A DNA stretch of 64,000 bases from Linanthus parryae (Eukaryota > Streptophyta > Magnoliopsida > Ericales > Polemoniaceae). The stretch is taken from assembly GCA_023055425.1 (NCBI GenBank), contig JALGPY010000001.1, forward strand, positions 28,633,001 through 28,697,000, read 5' to 3'. The notes under the pieces were generated by a model. The model was given only the letters and a program-made list of their open reading frames with translations, had not been told where the DNA came from and did not search any database. The position numbers were made by a program, and so were the translations under genes. Of the stretch, positions 9,707 through 23,500 are shown one piece after another (position 1 is the first letter of the stretch; every line of letters begins with the position of its first letter).

Positions 9707-12700
9707 GTCAGTAGTACATCACTCATCAATCGGTCATCCTTATGCTGCCAGTTTACCAACTTCTCTAGGATTTCTCAATTTTCTTAATACTTACTGGTTA
9801 CTTCGCTGCCTATTACGCGATCGATTGGTTGGCGACTGGTCTCAGATTCATCCATTTGTCAAACGCGATGTTGATTTCCTTGATTTTTCTAAGCTAATTG
9901 TGGTGCTTTTGAGCTGTATTTGTGGAAATTCAGGACTTTTGTGTAAAATTAGGGTTTTGATTTTCTTTTTATTGTGATTTCTAATGTGACAGTTTATCTG
10001 ATTCCGAGGAATCGGAGTTTGCGGAGATTGTTGTGATACGGCATGGGGAAACTGAGTGGAATGCCAGTAGAAAGATACAGGTTTGTTCAACATTTCTGTT
10101 TCCGGAATTAAGTTTTGTTCAAAGGCAGATTGAATACTTTTCGTTTGAAAATGTTGAATTGTTGAACCAACACGATGAAGTAAAATCACCAGCTAATGAC
10201 ATGCATTTCCAGAGAATTGATCAAGAGTAATGTGTCTGGAACTTATGTGTAACTTCCCGGAGACACATGGCGTTCCGGTAAATGTATTGAGTCTGGAACT
10301 TATGTGTAACTTCCCGGACACACGTTCCTCCTCTCTGAAACGTTTTGGAAATGTTGTGGGTTAACGATAACACTCGAGTGTTTTTTAATAAATTTAAAAA
10401 GATAAGGGATGTTATATTTCTATTCATATCAAGATCCCCGTCCCTCAATCTAAAACCTAGCTGCTTATACTTTAACGGAGACAAGCAATTTTGATACTTT
10501 CAAGACTTCCAGACAACCTGAAGACTTCGAGGACCTCCAATTTCTCAAGTACCTCCACATATTGATTGAGCAAATGTGTTCTCAAGTACCTCCAATTCTT
10601 ATTTTTACGTTTTGACATAGGATGGTTGGGGTGGAATGGAGGGTGGGACATGTAGCGATGGTGGAGCCGGTAGAGCTTCAGGTGGGGCTGGTGACCCTTC
10701 GGGTTGAGCAGCTGGTGCGGAACGTCGCACAAATTGCTTTGGGTAGGTGGGAACTAGGGACGGGATGGCTGCGACGGGAGAGGAAGCACCAGGGAGGATG
10801 TCGCAGGTGGGGCTATAGGGCTCGGTACAGAGGGTGACGTTGGCCGTGGGAGTACCGTGGTTAGCAGGCCCAGCCATTCAGACACAGAGATCGTGGGGGA
10901 CAGCGACGTGGACGAGATGGCGGATTGGAATGCGAAAGTGGACTCCACAAGTTTGATATGGTGCCGAACTTAAATTCGGTATGTGACAGGGTCAAGACAG
11001 AGATACACACTTTGCATAATGGAGTAGGCAAGGAAGACACATGGTGAGGAACGGTCATTGAGCTTGGTGGAAGTTTATGGGCGCTGCCATGGATAGCACA
11101 AGCACCCAAAGATACGGAGTTTGGAGTAAGTTGGAATTTGATTGAATATAGACTCCAAGGGTGACGTCATATTATAGGAGCAACTGGGAAGGTGTTTTAT
11201 GAGATACATGACAGTGGAAAATGCATAAGGCAAGTAAGATAGATGGACTGATCTGTGATGAAGGAGAGCATGATCCGTCTCGACAATGTGTCGATTACGG
11301 CGCTCGGCATAGCCATTATATTCATGTGTGTGTGTGTGTGGGGGGGGGGGGGCAGTGACATGAGTGATGCCATTGGCTGAGAGATACGGTCGAAGGGCAT
11401 AGTATTCGCCCCGAATTTCTGAGTAGAGAGTTTTGATAGGGATAGCTTAGAACTTTTCGACAAGTGCATGAAAGTGAAGAAACATATCGTGCACTTGGGA
11501 TTTGCGTTTGATACAGTAGAGCCAGTCATATCTTGTTTAATGATCAACGAAAATAACATAATATGTCATTCCATCATGAGAGAAGACGGAGAGGTCTAAT
11601 TATCAGACAAGGCGAGGTTCAGTGGTCAAGGACCTGAGACTGGACTCCGAAAAAGCTAGTTTATGACTCTTTGTGCACTCGCACGCTTTACAAGACTGGA
11701 AACGGGACTTATTACTGATTGGAAGAGAAAATTTAGATACTAGATGCTGACAAATAGTGCGGGTAGGATGACAAAGTTGATAATGCCAAGCGATAGCCAA
11801 AGGACGGGACTTGGAAACGAGAGCCAGCTAGGAGACGGATGGGAAGGAAGCTGGCAACTCATAGACTCTATTTTTAAGAGGCCTGTCAAAACGGGTGCCC
11901 CTGTAATACAATTCTTCACTGGCATGCGGCCAAACGTCTCTTGCAGTATCTTAAAGGAATCTCTGTTATGGGCATTGTTAACGTGGGTCTGTGCTCACTA
12001 TATGCCTTTTTCGACCCTGACTGGGCTGGAAACAAAGATGACTACTCCACATGTGGCTACACTGTTTATCTTGGAGGCGCTCTCCTGTGACTTGGAGTTC
12101 TAAGAAGCAGCGACGATAGCCCGCTCCTCCACCGAGGCCGAATACCGAGCTGTTGTTGCTGCCCGAACTCCGATGGCTACCTTATCTTCTGTCAGAGCTT
12201 GGGTTCACCTCGTTTCCTGCTCCAACTATATACTGCAGCAATGTCGGGTCCTATGTTACCAGAAACGTAAAAGTAGCCGCGTTTCTCGTTCCGAGTCGTA
12301 CGTACCGAAACACGGAACGTTTTCGACCCGAAACGCAGAAAGCATCGACCCAAACGTTTCGTAGAGTGAGTACATAATTGACGTGTTTATATTACTAGTT
12401 TTCAGCTGTACTTATTTGCAGAAAGTTGTGTTATCATGATAACTGGATCTGAGAATGGAAGTAGGAAACTACTTAACTTGATATTGTTGGACTTTTTAGG
12501 CAACTATAGGGAAAATTGTTCCCAAATAGTGGTCCTCGTTCCTAGTAATTGTATTTCGTCCCGAACAACGTTCCGGAGAAGCCTACCCCTAGCGCACTCC
12601 GTTCCCGCATCTATCACGTTTCCATTCCCGTCCCACATACTGCAGCGTACCACGTTTCTGGTAACATAGGTCGGGTCCCCATATATCTGCTCAAATCTGT

Positions 12701-15700
12701 TTTTCACTCGTGTACGGAACATTTTGGATGTGTTTTCACTTTGTTCAGAGCAAGTTCAGGCTTGTCACCTGCTTGCGCCTCATGTTTCCTCTGCTAATCA
12801 ACTAGATGATTGTCTCACCAAGCCTCTCTCTCATACAACACTTGCAGTGTTGTGGTCCAAGATTGGAGTCTTCTCCAGATCCTCACGGGGCGTATAAGAG
12901 ATAAACTCTAATTTATTATTATACTGATAGGTTTTACTATATTACCCTGTGGATGTACTATATAAGTGGGTATGCACTTGAGTATGAATAATAATGAAAA
13001 CAAGTCTCTATACCTAAATCTCTTTGTCTATCATCTTCAACTGCATTTGGTGGATTTGGAGTTGTAAGTAGCAAAGAATGGTTATTAGTGCTGGTTGATG
13101 AAAAGGAAAAATTTCCTCATGAAAGATTAATGTCTAGAAATAAGAAAGCTTGAGTTATATAGATCATATAGTTTATAGCTCTTCTCTCAAATAAACGTCC
13201 AATAAAAACATGTCTTCTTGAAGATAATGAGATATGTGTAAATCCCGAGGGCTAAGGTGAACGAGCGTGCTAGGTTTCGTGGGCGAGTGACGGTACCCCC
13301 GGCGTCACGTCCAGTGTGGTGCCACCATCGTCGTGCAGTTGTCTCCAGTCCCGACCAATGTTTCAAATAACGGCCCGTACCCTACCGTACCGTACCGCCC
13401 GGTCGGAACGGTAAAGGTAGGCACGGAAACTGGTTCGGCCGGTACGGTACGAGTTATGCTGATTCACGAGTGAAACACCCGAAACGGACCGATATTCTCG
13501 TCTAACGGGCGATACGCCCCGATATGGTAACAAATCGGTCGGAAAATCAGATGAAGAAGAAGAGAATCCGAATCAGAGGAAGAAGAAGAGCACAATATGT
13601 AGAGAAAGAGGCAGAGAGCGAGTGGGAGTGAGAGTTCTTACCGTCGGGGTTGCAATTCCGCCCCGTTGCACTCCGCAATCGCAGATCGCGCTTCGCACCA
13701 AGGAACGTTGCTATTCCGTCTCTCTCTCTCTCTCACGACTGTCTCTCCACATCTCATCTCTTTTGTCTCTCTGAAATCTTATCTTCTCTTTTTCCTAATT
13801 TTAAAAAACAAAGTAATCTTATCTTTTGAGTAGGTAGAGGACCGTAGAAGACTAGATTTCTTTTTTCTTTAGTGACTATAGGCTGCCTTTGTTTGCATTT
13901 TTTTCCAAGTACCAGTAGTTTTTTTTTTTAGAACAAATACCAGTAGGTTAATTTATGTTTGGTTTGACTTATTATATTAAAAGCACGAATCTTATTGAAT
14001 TCTTGGAAAAAATTAGCCACTGTATTGTAATTAATACTAGATTAGTTTATTTATTGATTACAAAAAGTTATCTTTTATCTTAGACAAATTACTAGGTAAT
14101 TTTAAATATATTGAGATGTTCAATGTGTACTTGTCTAAAAATTAGTTAGGCGTGGTCTAAACAACTTGTAAATGACTACAATTATATTTGATATACAAAA
14201 TAGTGTCTTAAAAATATTTTATTGCATCTTTTGATAACTTTTTCACGTTCACGCGTTTCGTTCCCGATTCCCGTTACGTTTTGTCCGTTACAGGTCGAAA
14301 CCGTTTTCCGCGACCGTTTCCGATACGCCGGCCGATACCGTTATTTAAATCCTTGGTCCCGACCCAGCGTCTTCGTTGTCGTCCAGTCGGCTGTTGGCAT
14401 CTGGCCCTTTTTTTGGATCTGCGCGTAGTTGGACCTCCGGTGTTTTCCAAGGAAGCTCTCTAGCCAGTGTTCAGATTTTCCGAGTTTCTGGAGTGTCTGG
14501 TAGGGTAGCTTCGTTTTTCAGGTTTTCTTTAGGCTCTGTTCCTAGTTCTGTTTTTGTTGCTTCATTTAATGGTTGGAATGGGTTTCTGGCTGTGTTCGGC
14601 CTGAGTAATGGTTGCGCAACAGAAAGGGCATTCCGGTGCTGCTGATGTGTTGGTGGCGAAGATCATTAATAGGGTTTTTTGGTTGTTGGACTGTTGTTTC
14701 AACTGTTGGTTCTCATCGGTCTATGTTGTATGTCTAGAGCAGATTGCCTGGCTTTTTGCCTGGCTTTCTAATGTGTTGGTGACAGAGATCGTACTTTGGT
14801 TGTTTCTTGCGGTACCAAACGTCGGTGACTGTCTATCTTGTTGCCAGAAGCTGCAAAAGGGCTTGGTTTGGGGCTGTTAATAGGTGTTTCTCGGATTTTA
14901 TTCCGAATCTAAGTCTCTGGCTTCTGTGTCTCAATGCACTGGTGTGGTTCATACCACTCTTCTAAAAACTAGGAAGAGAATTATGCTTTCTTTCAAATTT
15001 GTGTTGTCGGTCGGGTTGTTGCTCGTATTGGTGGTCATGTAGGGGTCCAAGGGTGGGCCTCTAGGCGCTGGTGAGAGAGGGCAAGTGTGCAGGTCTTCCC
15101 TTTGCATGAGGGTTTGCTTCTTTTTATGTTTGCTAATTCCAGGGAGGCTTCATGTGCATCTGAGGATCTGTATTGTGCTAAAACGTTTATTGAGAATTCA
15201 TTGCCTTCTCGTTCTCCTTCTCTTTGGAAGGACTCTGCCCAAAGTGGTCTTGGCACAACTTCAGCTAGTAGTCAAAGTTTTCCAAGACGTAGTTTTCAGA
15301 GGCCTGCTGTATCCCAAGTTTACCCTTGTCGTGAACCTTCAGTTAACTTAAGTATTCAGATTCGTAATAGTCTCCAGGCTTTGCAGTCTTCAACAAGGCG
15401 CTTGACTGTAGGTGGTAGGAGTTGCTTCTATTGACTGTGATTTTAATTTGCCTAGTTCGAGTCAGGATGTTCCTGATGTTCGGCACAGGTTAGGGAAGGA
15501 GTTAATGTGGAAGACGAGGTTATTTAGTGTAACCAGTGGTGGGCAATGGTGGAGCAAGAACGGGTGTGTCAATCATAATGGTGCTGAAACCCAATTGGAT
15601 GTTTTTAAGTACAGCCCGCTAGCCTCCGTGCCTCCTTTGAGTGTTGATGATATGTTGGAGTTAGAGAAAATTTTGGGGGTATCTTGTAATGGGCAGGTGC

Positions 15701-18700
15701 AGCGAAGCTATAAGGCTTTTGCAATATATTCTAGATGAGAGATATTCCGGAAAAAGAACCATACAACTTTGGTTGAGGCTTCTCAATTGAAATTGGACAG
15801 AGAATTAAAGAGAATGAAGTCGTCCATTAGCAAGCAAATAGTTGTTACTTGTAGTTAGTTCGTTGTACTTAGTTCTTTTTCCTTGGTTCTTTGTGGATTG
15901 GGCTTTTTTCCTCTTCTTATTGATAAATAATATCACCTATACAAAAACTGAAATACACCTTCTAGCCCTGGCTTCAAATTTGGTTCTTCCGTTCACCTAG
16001 CTAGAAGCATAAGCTAAGCATCCAACTATCGTCATTGCATTATAATCAAGAAATGAGTGGTGAATCAGATGATGATTTATTCCTTAGTCTTGGAGAAGGA
16101 ATCGTATTGATGATAAAAGCTGCAGTTGCAGTTATGACGCTCACCCCCCCCCCCCCCCCCCACCATAATTTCAAAGTTGCAGTTATGACGCATTCCCCCC
16201 CATAGTTGTCAAATCGGGATTCAGATAGTGAATCGAAATTCAACTTCACTGAATCGTAAACCGAATCGAATCGTGAATCGTAAAGATTCAGCTTGCAATA
16301 TTTTTATATAGATAATGAGATATTTCATAAATCTATAACATTATTTAACAAAATATTCATATTTTTACAAAAAGAAAGCTCAAATTATTGGAAGCTCGCA
16401 TCCATTACTAGTGATTAAGAGTTTCACACATCTAATAGATAAAGAATAATCTAGACATAGATATGCATGTGGAGCAAGGAACTACAAGATGCAAGGGAGA
16501 TTGATAATTAATAGAAAACTATTAGCCTCGGACTTGAGAAAAATGCACTAGTAATTTAAAATAAATGCATGTTTCAAAATAAACATAAATGTAGTAAGTA
16601 ACATAGGAAGTATTATTTCTTAGACTGATGCTGCAACTCCATTAGACCTTCAGATGAATCGAAGGTGAATCGTAGAATCGGTCTGAATCGCAACTGAATC
16701 GTAAGATTCGAACACTTGAATCGGGATTCAAATAATTTTTTGTCCATTAAAGATTCTCTAAGGGATTCGCATCGTTTCATGGATGAATCGAATCGAATCG
16801 TAGGATACGAATCGTGAATCGTAAGATTTTGACAACTATGTTCCCCCCATTATTTAAAAGCTGGTACACACAAAAATGTTATAAGAACACTTCATTCATA
16901 TGAGTTACTGCAACTGCCTTTCTATCAGGTAGGTGAACAAAATTGTGTGTAACTGGTTAAGCACTTAAGCTTCTTGAAAATTACTCAAATCACATCTTGT
17001 CTGTAGAATGACCATCAATGATCCAGGAATCTGGCCAGAGATTTTGTGTAAAAATTATAGACTGAAAGGAATAACTAGTTAGCCCAGCCATAAAATGAAA
17101 ATGCTCTGAAAAGCAGGTGGGTTCTTGAAGCTTCTGACATGTATCCTTTACATGACCTCGATCACCACATTAATGATGGATAGGAACTTAGGAAGTTGCA
17201 CGAAGAAGGAATTATATTGATGATAAAAGTTGCACGAAGAACGGAGACAATCTTTGTCAATCTCTGTAAAATGATTGGAACCCTCACTCAGGATGCACTA
17301 ACTCTAAATTCCCAAATCCCAACCATCCTACACAGTACACAAGATCTTGTTTCTGCGTATGTACCTCAACAATCACGATGCTTAATAGAGTGAAAGGAAA
17401 GAAGGATAAGAAATGTTATCTTTCATTCAGTATGGACTAACTGAGAGGATATTTGGAAGAAATTGTGAAATGCTTTTCGCAAGTGAAGAGATTTGGGTGG
17501 TAGTGGACCTCCGCCTGTGTATGTGCGTCAAGGAGAGAGAGAGTTTCACTTTTTCTCTCATTCGCTATGTAGCATCTCCCATCTTTGTTTCTACTTACTC
17601 CATTAAGCATCCTAATTGCCTCGGGATAGTTGCCCAGGTATCTACAGCTACCAAAAGATTAGGACTATATAATTAAATTTCTGTCCTGGGTTTCCCATCT
17701 CTTTACCAACGTACCATATTCAAGTCCTGGTAGGTTTTCTATCAATGTTACGCAATATTCTCTACTAAGTGTAAACTTTTGCAATCACAACTATAAACAT
17801 TCTGTTATTTGATAAATTGCGAGCTGCTATCAATTATCGAGAATATAATTGCCCTCCTCGTCAACAATTTGCTTGCATGTGAAATGCTTTTTGCATTAGT
17901 AATTTAGTATGTTATCATGAGCACACTGTTTATTTCTTTTTTAATTTTCTTGCCAGGCTTATCTCCATCTTATGGCATCATTCTTAACCAGGGCCATCTG
18001 GATGTTGAACTGAATGATGTTGGGAAAGAGCAAGCAGCTGCGGTATTTGTAACTGGTACAACATGTATGTACAATGTCTTTTCCTATACATTGCGTGATT
18101 AATTTTAACTTTCCCTTGAAGGTAGCTCGTCGGCTCTCTACGGAACGCAAAATCTCTGCCATATACTCCTCTGACTTGAAGAGAGCCCTTCATACAGCAG
18201 AGACAATAGCAGCCAGTTGTGGCGGGTTGGAGGTATGTGATAATAACTATATCTCTACTTTGCAAAATTATTACCTTGTTCTATTTCTTGGCCCTTCTCT
18301 TTGATGCATGGCTAAATGTTGCATCACCAATGTATTGTTTTATTGATAATCTTTTCTAGCTAAACACACTGATCTGATCAATATACTCATTTAAACTAGA
18401 CTGACATTTTGTTGATGTTTTTCATTATTTGTCAACACTTCACAATATCAGTTATAGTTGTCTAGAACACCTTTTATTTAGCTTTCACGAAACTTCAGGA
18501 TCATCTAGTCTAAAGTCGTATCTTCTATGAGCTACTTCCGTCTTGAATTTTCTTCCACCATTAAGTAAACATTTTTGGTTACCACTAGTCAGTTGAGTTT
18601 TACTTGATCCTTGTGGTTAACCTTAATGGTCCCTCCATTCTTATATTGTTATAGTTATACTTACTATATTCTTGTCTTTCCGTATTTGTCTTAGAATCTT

Positions 18701-20486
18701 TTAGATTGTAGTATATCTCTCCATAAATATAATTCACCATTTAACCACTCACCCTTTATGCTTAAATTTTTTAACATCCATGTATTAAGTATAATAGCTT
18801 CAACCTTTACCAATCTATACACACCAAGTCTTAAGAGGACCAAGATTGACATCCAATTGATCCACTACCTCCTCTTTATCAAGCTTATCTGTTTAACCAT
18901 CTATTGTCTTGTCCACACTATAAATAAATATGATATCATATATTTTGCCTTTCATTCTTCCGATTTCAAAAACATTTTTGATCTGGTCAGAAGTAAATTT
19001 TACCAGTTGACCACACATTTATTTCGTCAACAGTAATGTTGCGTCTGTGAATAAACTACCCTAGCCATGGTGTCAATCTCGTAGTACATATTGCCCACTG
19101 CTTATTGACCTACACATGTCATCTTATAAGGAAGCTGCAATGGGCATATGATGCACACGTCCAATATAGTCTCCATAGTTGTCAAAATCTTACGATTCAC
19201 GATACGTATCCTACGATTCGATTCGATTCACCCATGAAACGATGTGAATCCCTTAGTGAATCTTTTCTGGACAAAATATTATTTGAATCCCGATTCAAGA
19301 GTCCGAATCTTACGATTCAGTTGCGATTCAGAACGATTCTACGATTCTCCGCCGATTCATCTGAAGGTCTAGATGAGTTTGCAGAATCAGTCTAAGAAAT
19401 AATACTTCCTACATTACTTCATTTATGTCTGTTATGCAACATGCACTTGTTTTAAATTACTACTGCATTTTTCTCTAAGTCCAAGGCTAATAGTTTTCTA
19501 TTATGTTCAATTTTCTTTGCATCTCGTAGTTCCTTGCTCAACATGCCTATCTATATCTAGATTATTCTTTATCATTTAGATGTGTGAAACTCCTAATCAC
19601 TAGTTACAGATGCGAGTTTTCAATAATTTGAGTTTCTTTTTGTAAAAATATGAATATTTTGTCCAGTAATGTTATAGCTTTATGAAATATCTTATTATAT
19701 CTCCATAAAAATATTGAAAGCTGAATCTTTACGATTCACGATTCGATTCGATTTACGATTCGGTGAAGCTGAATTTCGATTCACTATATGAATCCCGATT
19801 TGACAACTATGATAGTCTCATACAACTCTTCGTGTGCACTGTATTGAACACTGAGAATTTGAGATATTAAATTGGTTAAAATGAGCTGAGAAGCAACGAA
19901 TTAAATATGTGAATTGGCTCCATGTTGAGCAATTACTATTTCAAACACTAGGTTTTGCTTCATAGCCTCATAGGGTAAAAACATGCTTATCAATGGGTTC
20001 CTCAAATTTTATATTTTACTTTTTTTCTGAATTCACAGACTTCGTCTTCCAATGTCATAAGACTAGAAGACAGATTTAGAAAGACTAAAATACACTTTAT
20101 AAGTAGAGAGATCCGATCATAAAAAAATACGGGGACCGATGTAAGCCCACTGTCAGGGAAATTTCTGTATGTGATATGATCCCAAATTCCTTTTGAGAAG
20201 CAAACTAAAATAGACTAAAATAAACTTACGCACTGTTCAAATCCATCAATACATTGTTCATTTTACCAACCTTACCCCTGAACTTAGGTATAAAGACACT
20301 CTGCGCCCCTGTACTATCACAAAAGAAGCAAACTACCCCTGTTTATGCAAAACTGTAGAACAGAAATTATCCTTTGACTAATGGAAGTATGAAACGTACG
20401 GAGAATAAGATTCCATCCTTTTGTTGAATTACCTACTTTACCCTTGAGTACATCCCACCACTGCCACCCACTGCCACCACCACGGA

Positions 20487-20551
<65 letters not shown>

Positions 20552-23500
20552 CACCACTACCGCTACCACCAGTTTCTCTCTAGCGTAGCAGAGAAGTGGT
20601 CCTAAAGCGGCTATTATCAGAGTAAGAAGTACTTTTAATGAATGAATCTTAGATTCACGACATTGACATAGAACAATTTCCATGTAAGCATTTCGAAATT
20701 GGCAAAAGCATGAATCCTAAAATTACGCCCAGTCCCCCGCAATGAGTACCACAGTGAAAACACATTGTCGGTGAAGAGTGCCGAGCACTCTGTTGGGACG
20801 TAACCACCGCACCACTACAGCCGAAACCAGTTCCCTCTCCTCTCTAGCCTAACAGATAAAAAACTCTCTCTACCCTCCAGGAACTGCAACCACCACCACC
20901 GGACCTGTATGATATTTGAAGAGCAGGAGATCAATTTATGCAACCAATTTCACCAATTGATTAAACAAAAACACCAAATATGAAGCCCAAACCACCCAAT
21001 TTCTAAAACGAGTTCTGTCAATCGCTGACATGGAAGGGGAAAAAAACAGTTTTTTGCTAACGACTGGTCAACACCAGCCACCCGCTTTCTGAGTCGAGCC
21101 CAACCCACTCCTCAAGAGATCACCGCTAACAGCCACCTCATCTTCACAGAGGCTCATGAGAGAGAGATCGGTTGTGACGGCGACAAAGAGGGATCGGTGG
21201 TTGGTGGTTCGATTTGGGCCAGATATGTCAGAAATTGAAGGTGGTAGTCAAGAGTGGCTGTGGTTACCATCGGAATGGAGGTGATAGATGATGGAGTGTT
21301 GGTGATGATTGGGAGGTGGAGAGCCGTGTTGGAGAAAGAGGAGTACTCACAAAATGTTCAGATGAATGGAAGAACCACGCTAGCAAACAGACTAGGGCCA
21401 AAGGTAGAGACTTTGGTGGATTAAGGATAAAGACGAGGAAGTCTCATGGTAAAGGTAGAGACATGAACCAAGGGGTAGTCTGGTGATTGATGAAACTATT
21501 CGTGTGGATAATGAAAGAAACCCTTGAAAAACGACGAAGAACAAACAGAAAATAGAAAGAAAGATGAAGATTCATTAGAGAGTGAAACAGTACGAAACAT
21601 TGCTGAATGAGGAGAGAAAACTTGAATCTCTCCTCTTTCATTAGAGTATCCAACTGTCTCAATCTGAGCCGTTGGATCAAGTCTTTCTTAAGATAATTGC
21701 AGTCTAGGACCTTGCACAATGAACCTAATTCAGAAGGCAGTTTCACATATAACAAATAAGACATTTCTGGAACTTATAGTTATCACAAATATGGGCACTT
21801 AAGGACTCTAAGTTTAGGGACGACTTCAACGGACTCATTTGACTTCTTCTTTGAGCCTTCAAGTTTATGGAGGATTTCAGATGACTCCTTTGACTTCTCT
21901 AAGGGAATTTTTACTCTTGATATATTAATACCCTCCTTCAAACTCTTGGTAGTTGTTGTGCCATGAGTAATGAGTTTGCTCTTGAGCTGCAGAAATGTGG
22001 CAATGGGAAGACCTTCGGTAAAAATATCTCCATGTTGATCTGCAGAAGACACATAGAAGACTAGTAAATCCTTTCTCAGAAATTTTCCCTAACAAAGTGA
22101 TAGCCTAATACAATGTGTTTTGTTCTAGCTTGCATGATTGGGGATTCCTTGGCAGGAATGTTATTATAGAACATGCTGTGTGCAGTACGCATGATTTTTT
22201 TTTTTTTTTTAAATCTTTGAACAAAGTTCGAAACCATGAAATTTCAGCAGTAGTAGTGGCAAGAGCCCTATATTCTGCTCCCGTAGAGGATCTTGCCACT
22301 GTTGGCTGTTTCTTTGCAACCCAATGAATGAATTGGATTTGTTTCCTGAAACAGAATAAATCCTGTGATGCTCGTGTCAGTTGGGTTACCAGCCCAATCT
22401 GCATCAGTATAAGCATGGAGTTTTAAGGAGCTGGGTTCGTATAGAATGCTATGAGTGCTAGTGCCTTGTAAATGCATGAATTGACAAAGATGATTCACAG
22501 CAAACGAATTAACAAGTCTAGTAAATGTTAGATATTGTAAAGCACATAACAATTGTCTAAATGGAGTAAGATCTTGTAAAGGAATACCATCATTTTGGTG
22601 ATACTTAATGCCATATGCAGTAGGAGCAGGGACCGGTCTAGGAATTCGTCACAGTGGGGGTAAAATTGAAATGTTACATAAAAGAAGAGTATATTATGAA
22701 TTCTCAAAAATCCGGTGGGGCTATAGTGTTGTTTTTTGGAATAATACAAAATTTTAAAAGTTGAGTGGTGGCTATAGCCCCTACTTGTCATAGTGTAGAT
22801 CCCTCCACGAGTAGGAATAGGACACGGTTTGTAGGTATGCATGTTGAACTTCTTAAATAAATCAGTAACATATTTGTCTTGATGCACAAAAATTCCGTCT
22901 GAAGATTTATGAGAATTTGCAGACCTAGAAAAAATGTTAAAGGTCCTAAATTGGTGATGTCAATATTAGTGTTAAGTTGGGACTCTAGATTTTTGATATA
23001 GGTAGTCACTACTAGTTAAGATGATATCATCAACATACATAAGCAACACAGTGATGTGATTGTTGTAAGTTCTAATAAAGAAAGATGTATCAGCTCCATG
23101 TGCAAAAAATCCTAAAGACATAATATATTTGGTGAATCTTTCAAATAGGGCTCTTGGAGTCTGTTTCAAACCATAAATTACTTTGTTCGATTGCACACAT
23201 GATTGGAATTGGGGGTCCTTGAAACACAGTGGTTGTTGCATATAAACTGTCTATGTCAAGTAAACATTTCGAAAAGCACTTTAACATCAAGTTGTTGTAG
23301 GCGCTAATTCATAGAAACAGCACAAGCAAGAATTGTTCTATCTATGGCATGCTTGACTACACTGGTGAATGTTTCATCAAATTCACTGCCTAGGGTCTGA
23401 TGAAACCCCTTGGCTACACGTCTAGCTTTGTGTGATAGTTCCATTTAGATTCAATTTTGTCAAGAAGACCCATTTATTCTTGACAATATTGGCATAGAGG

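Noticed and set aside
20438..20683. Minus-strand frame with Thr-His and Arg-Glu repeats
   Set aside because: Produced by the (TC)n(TG)n microsatellite.
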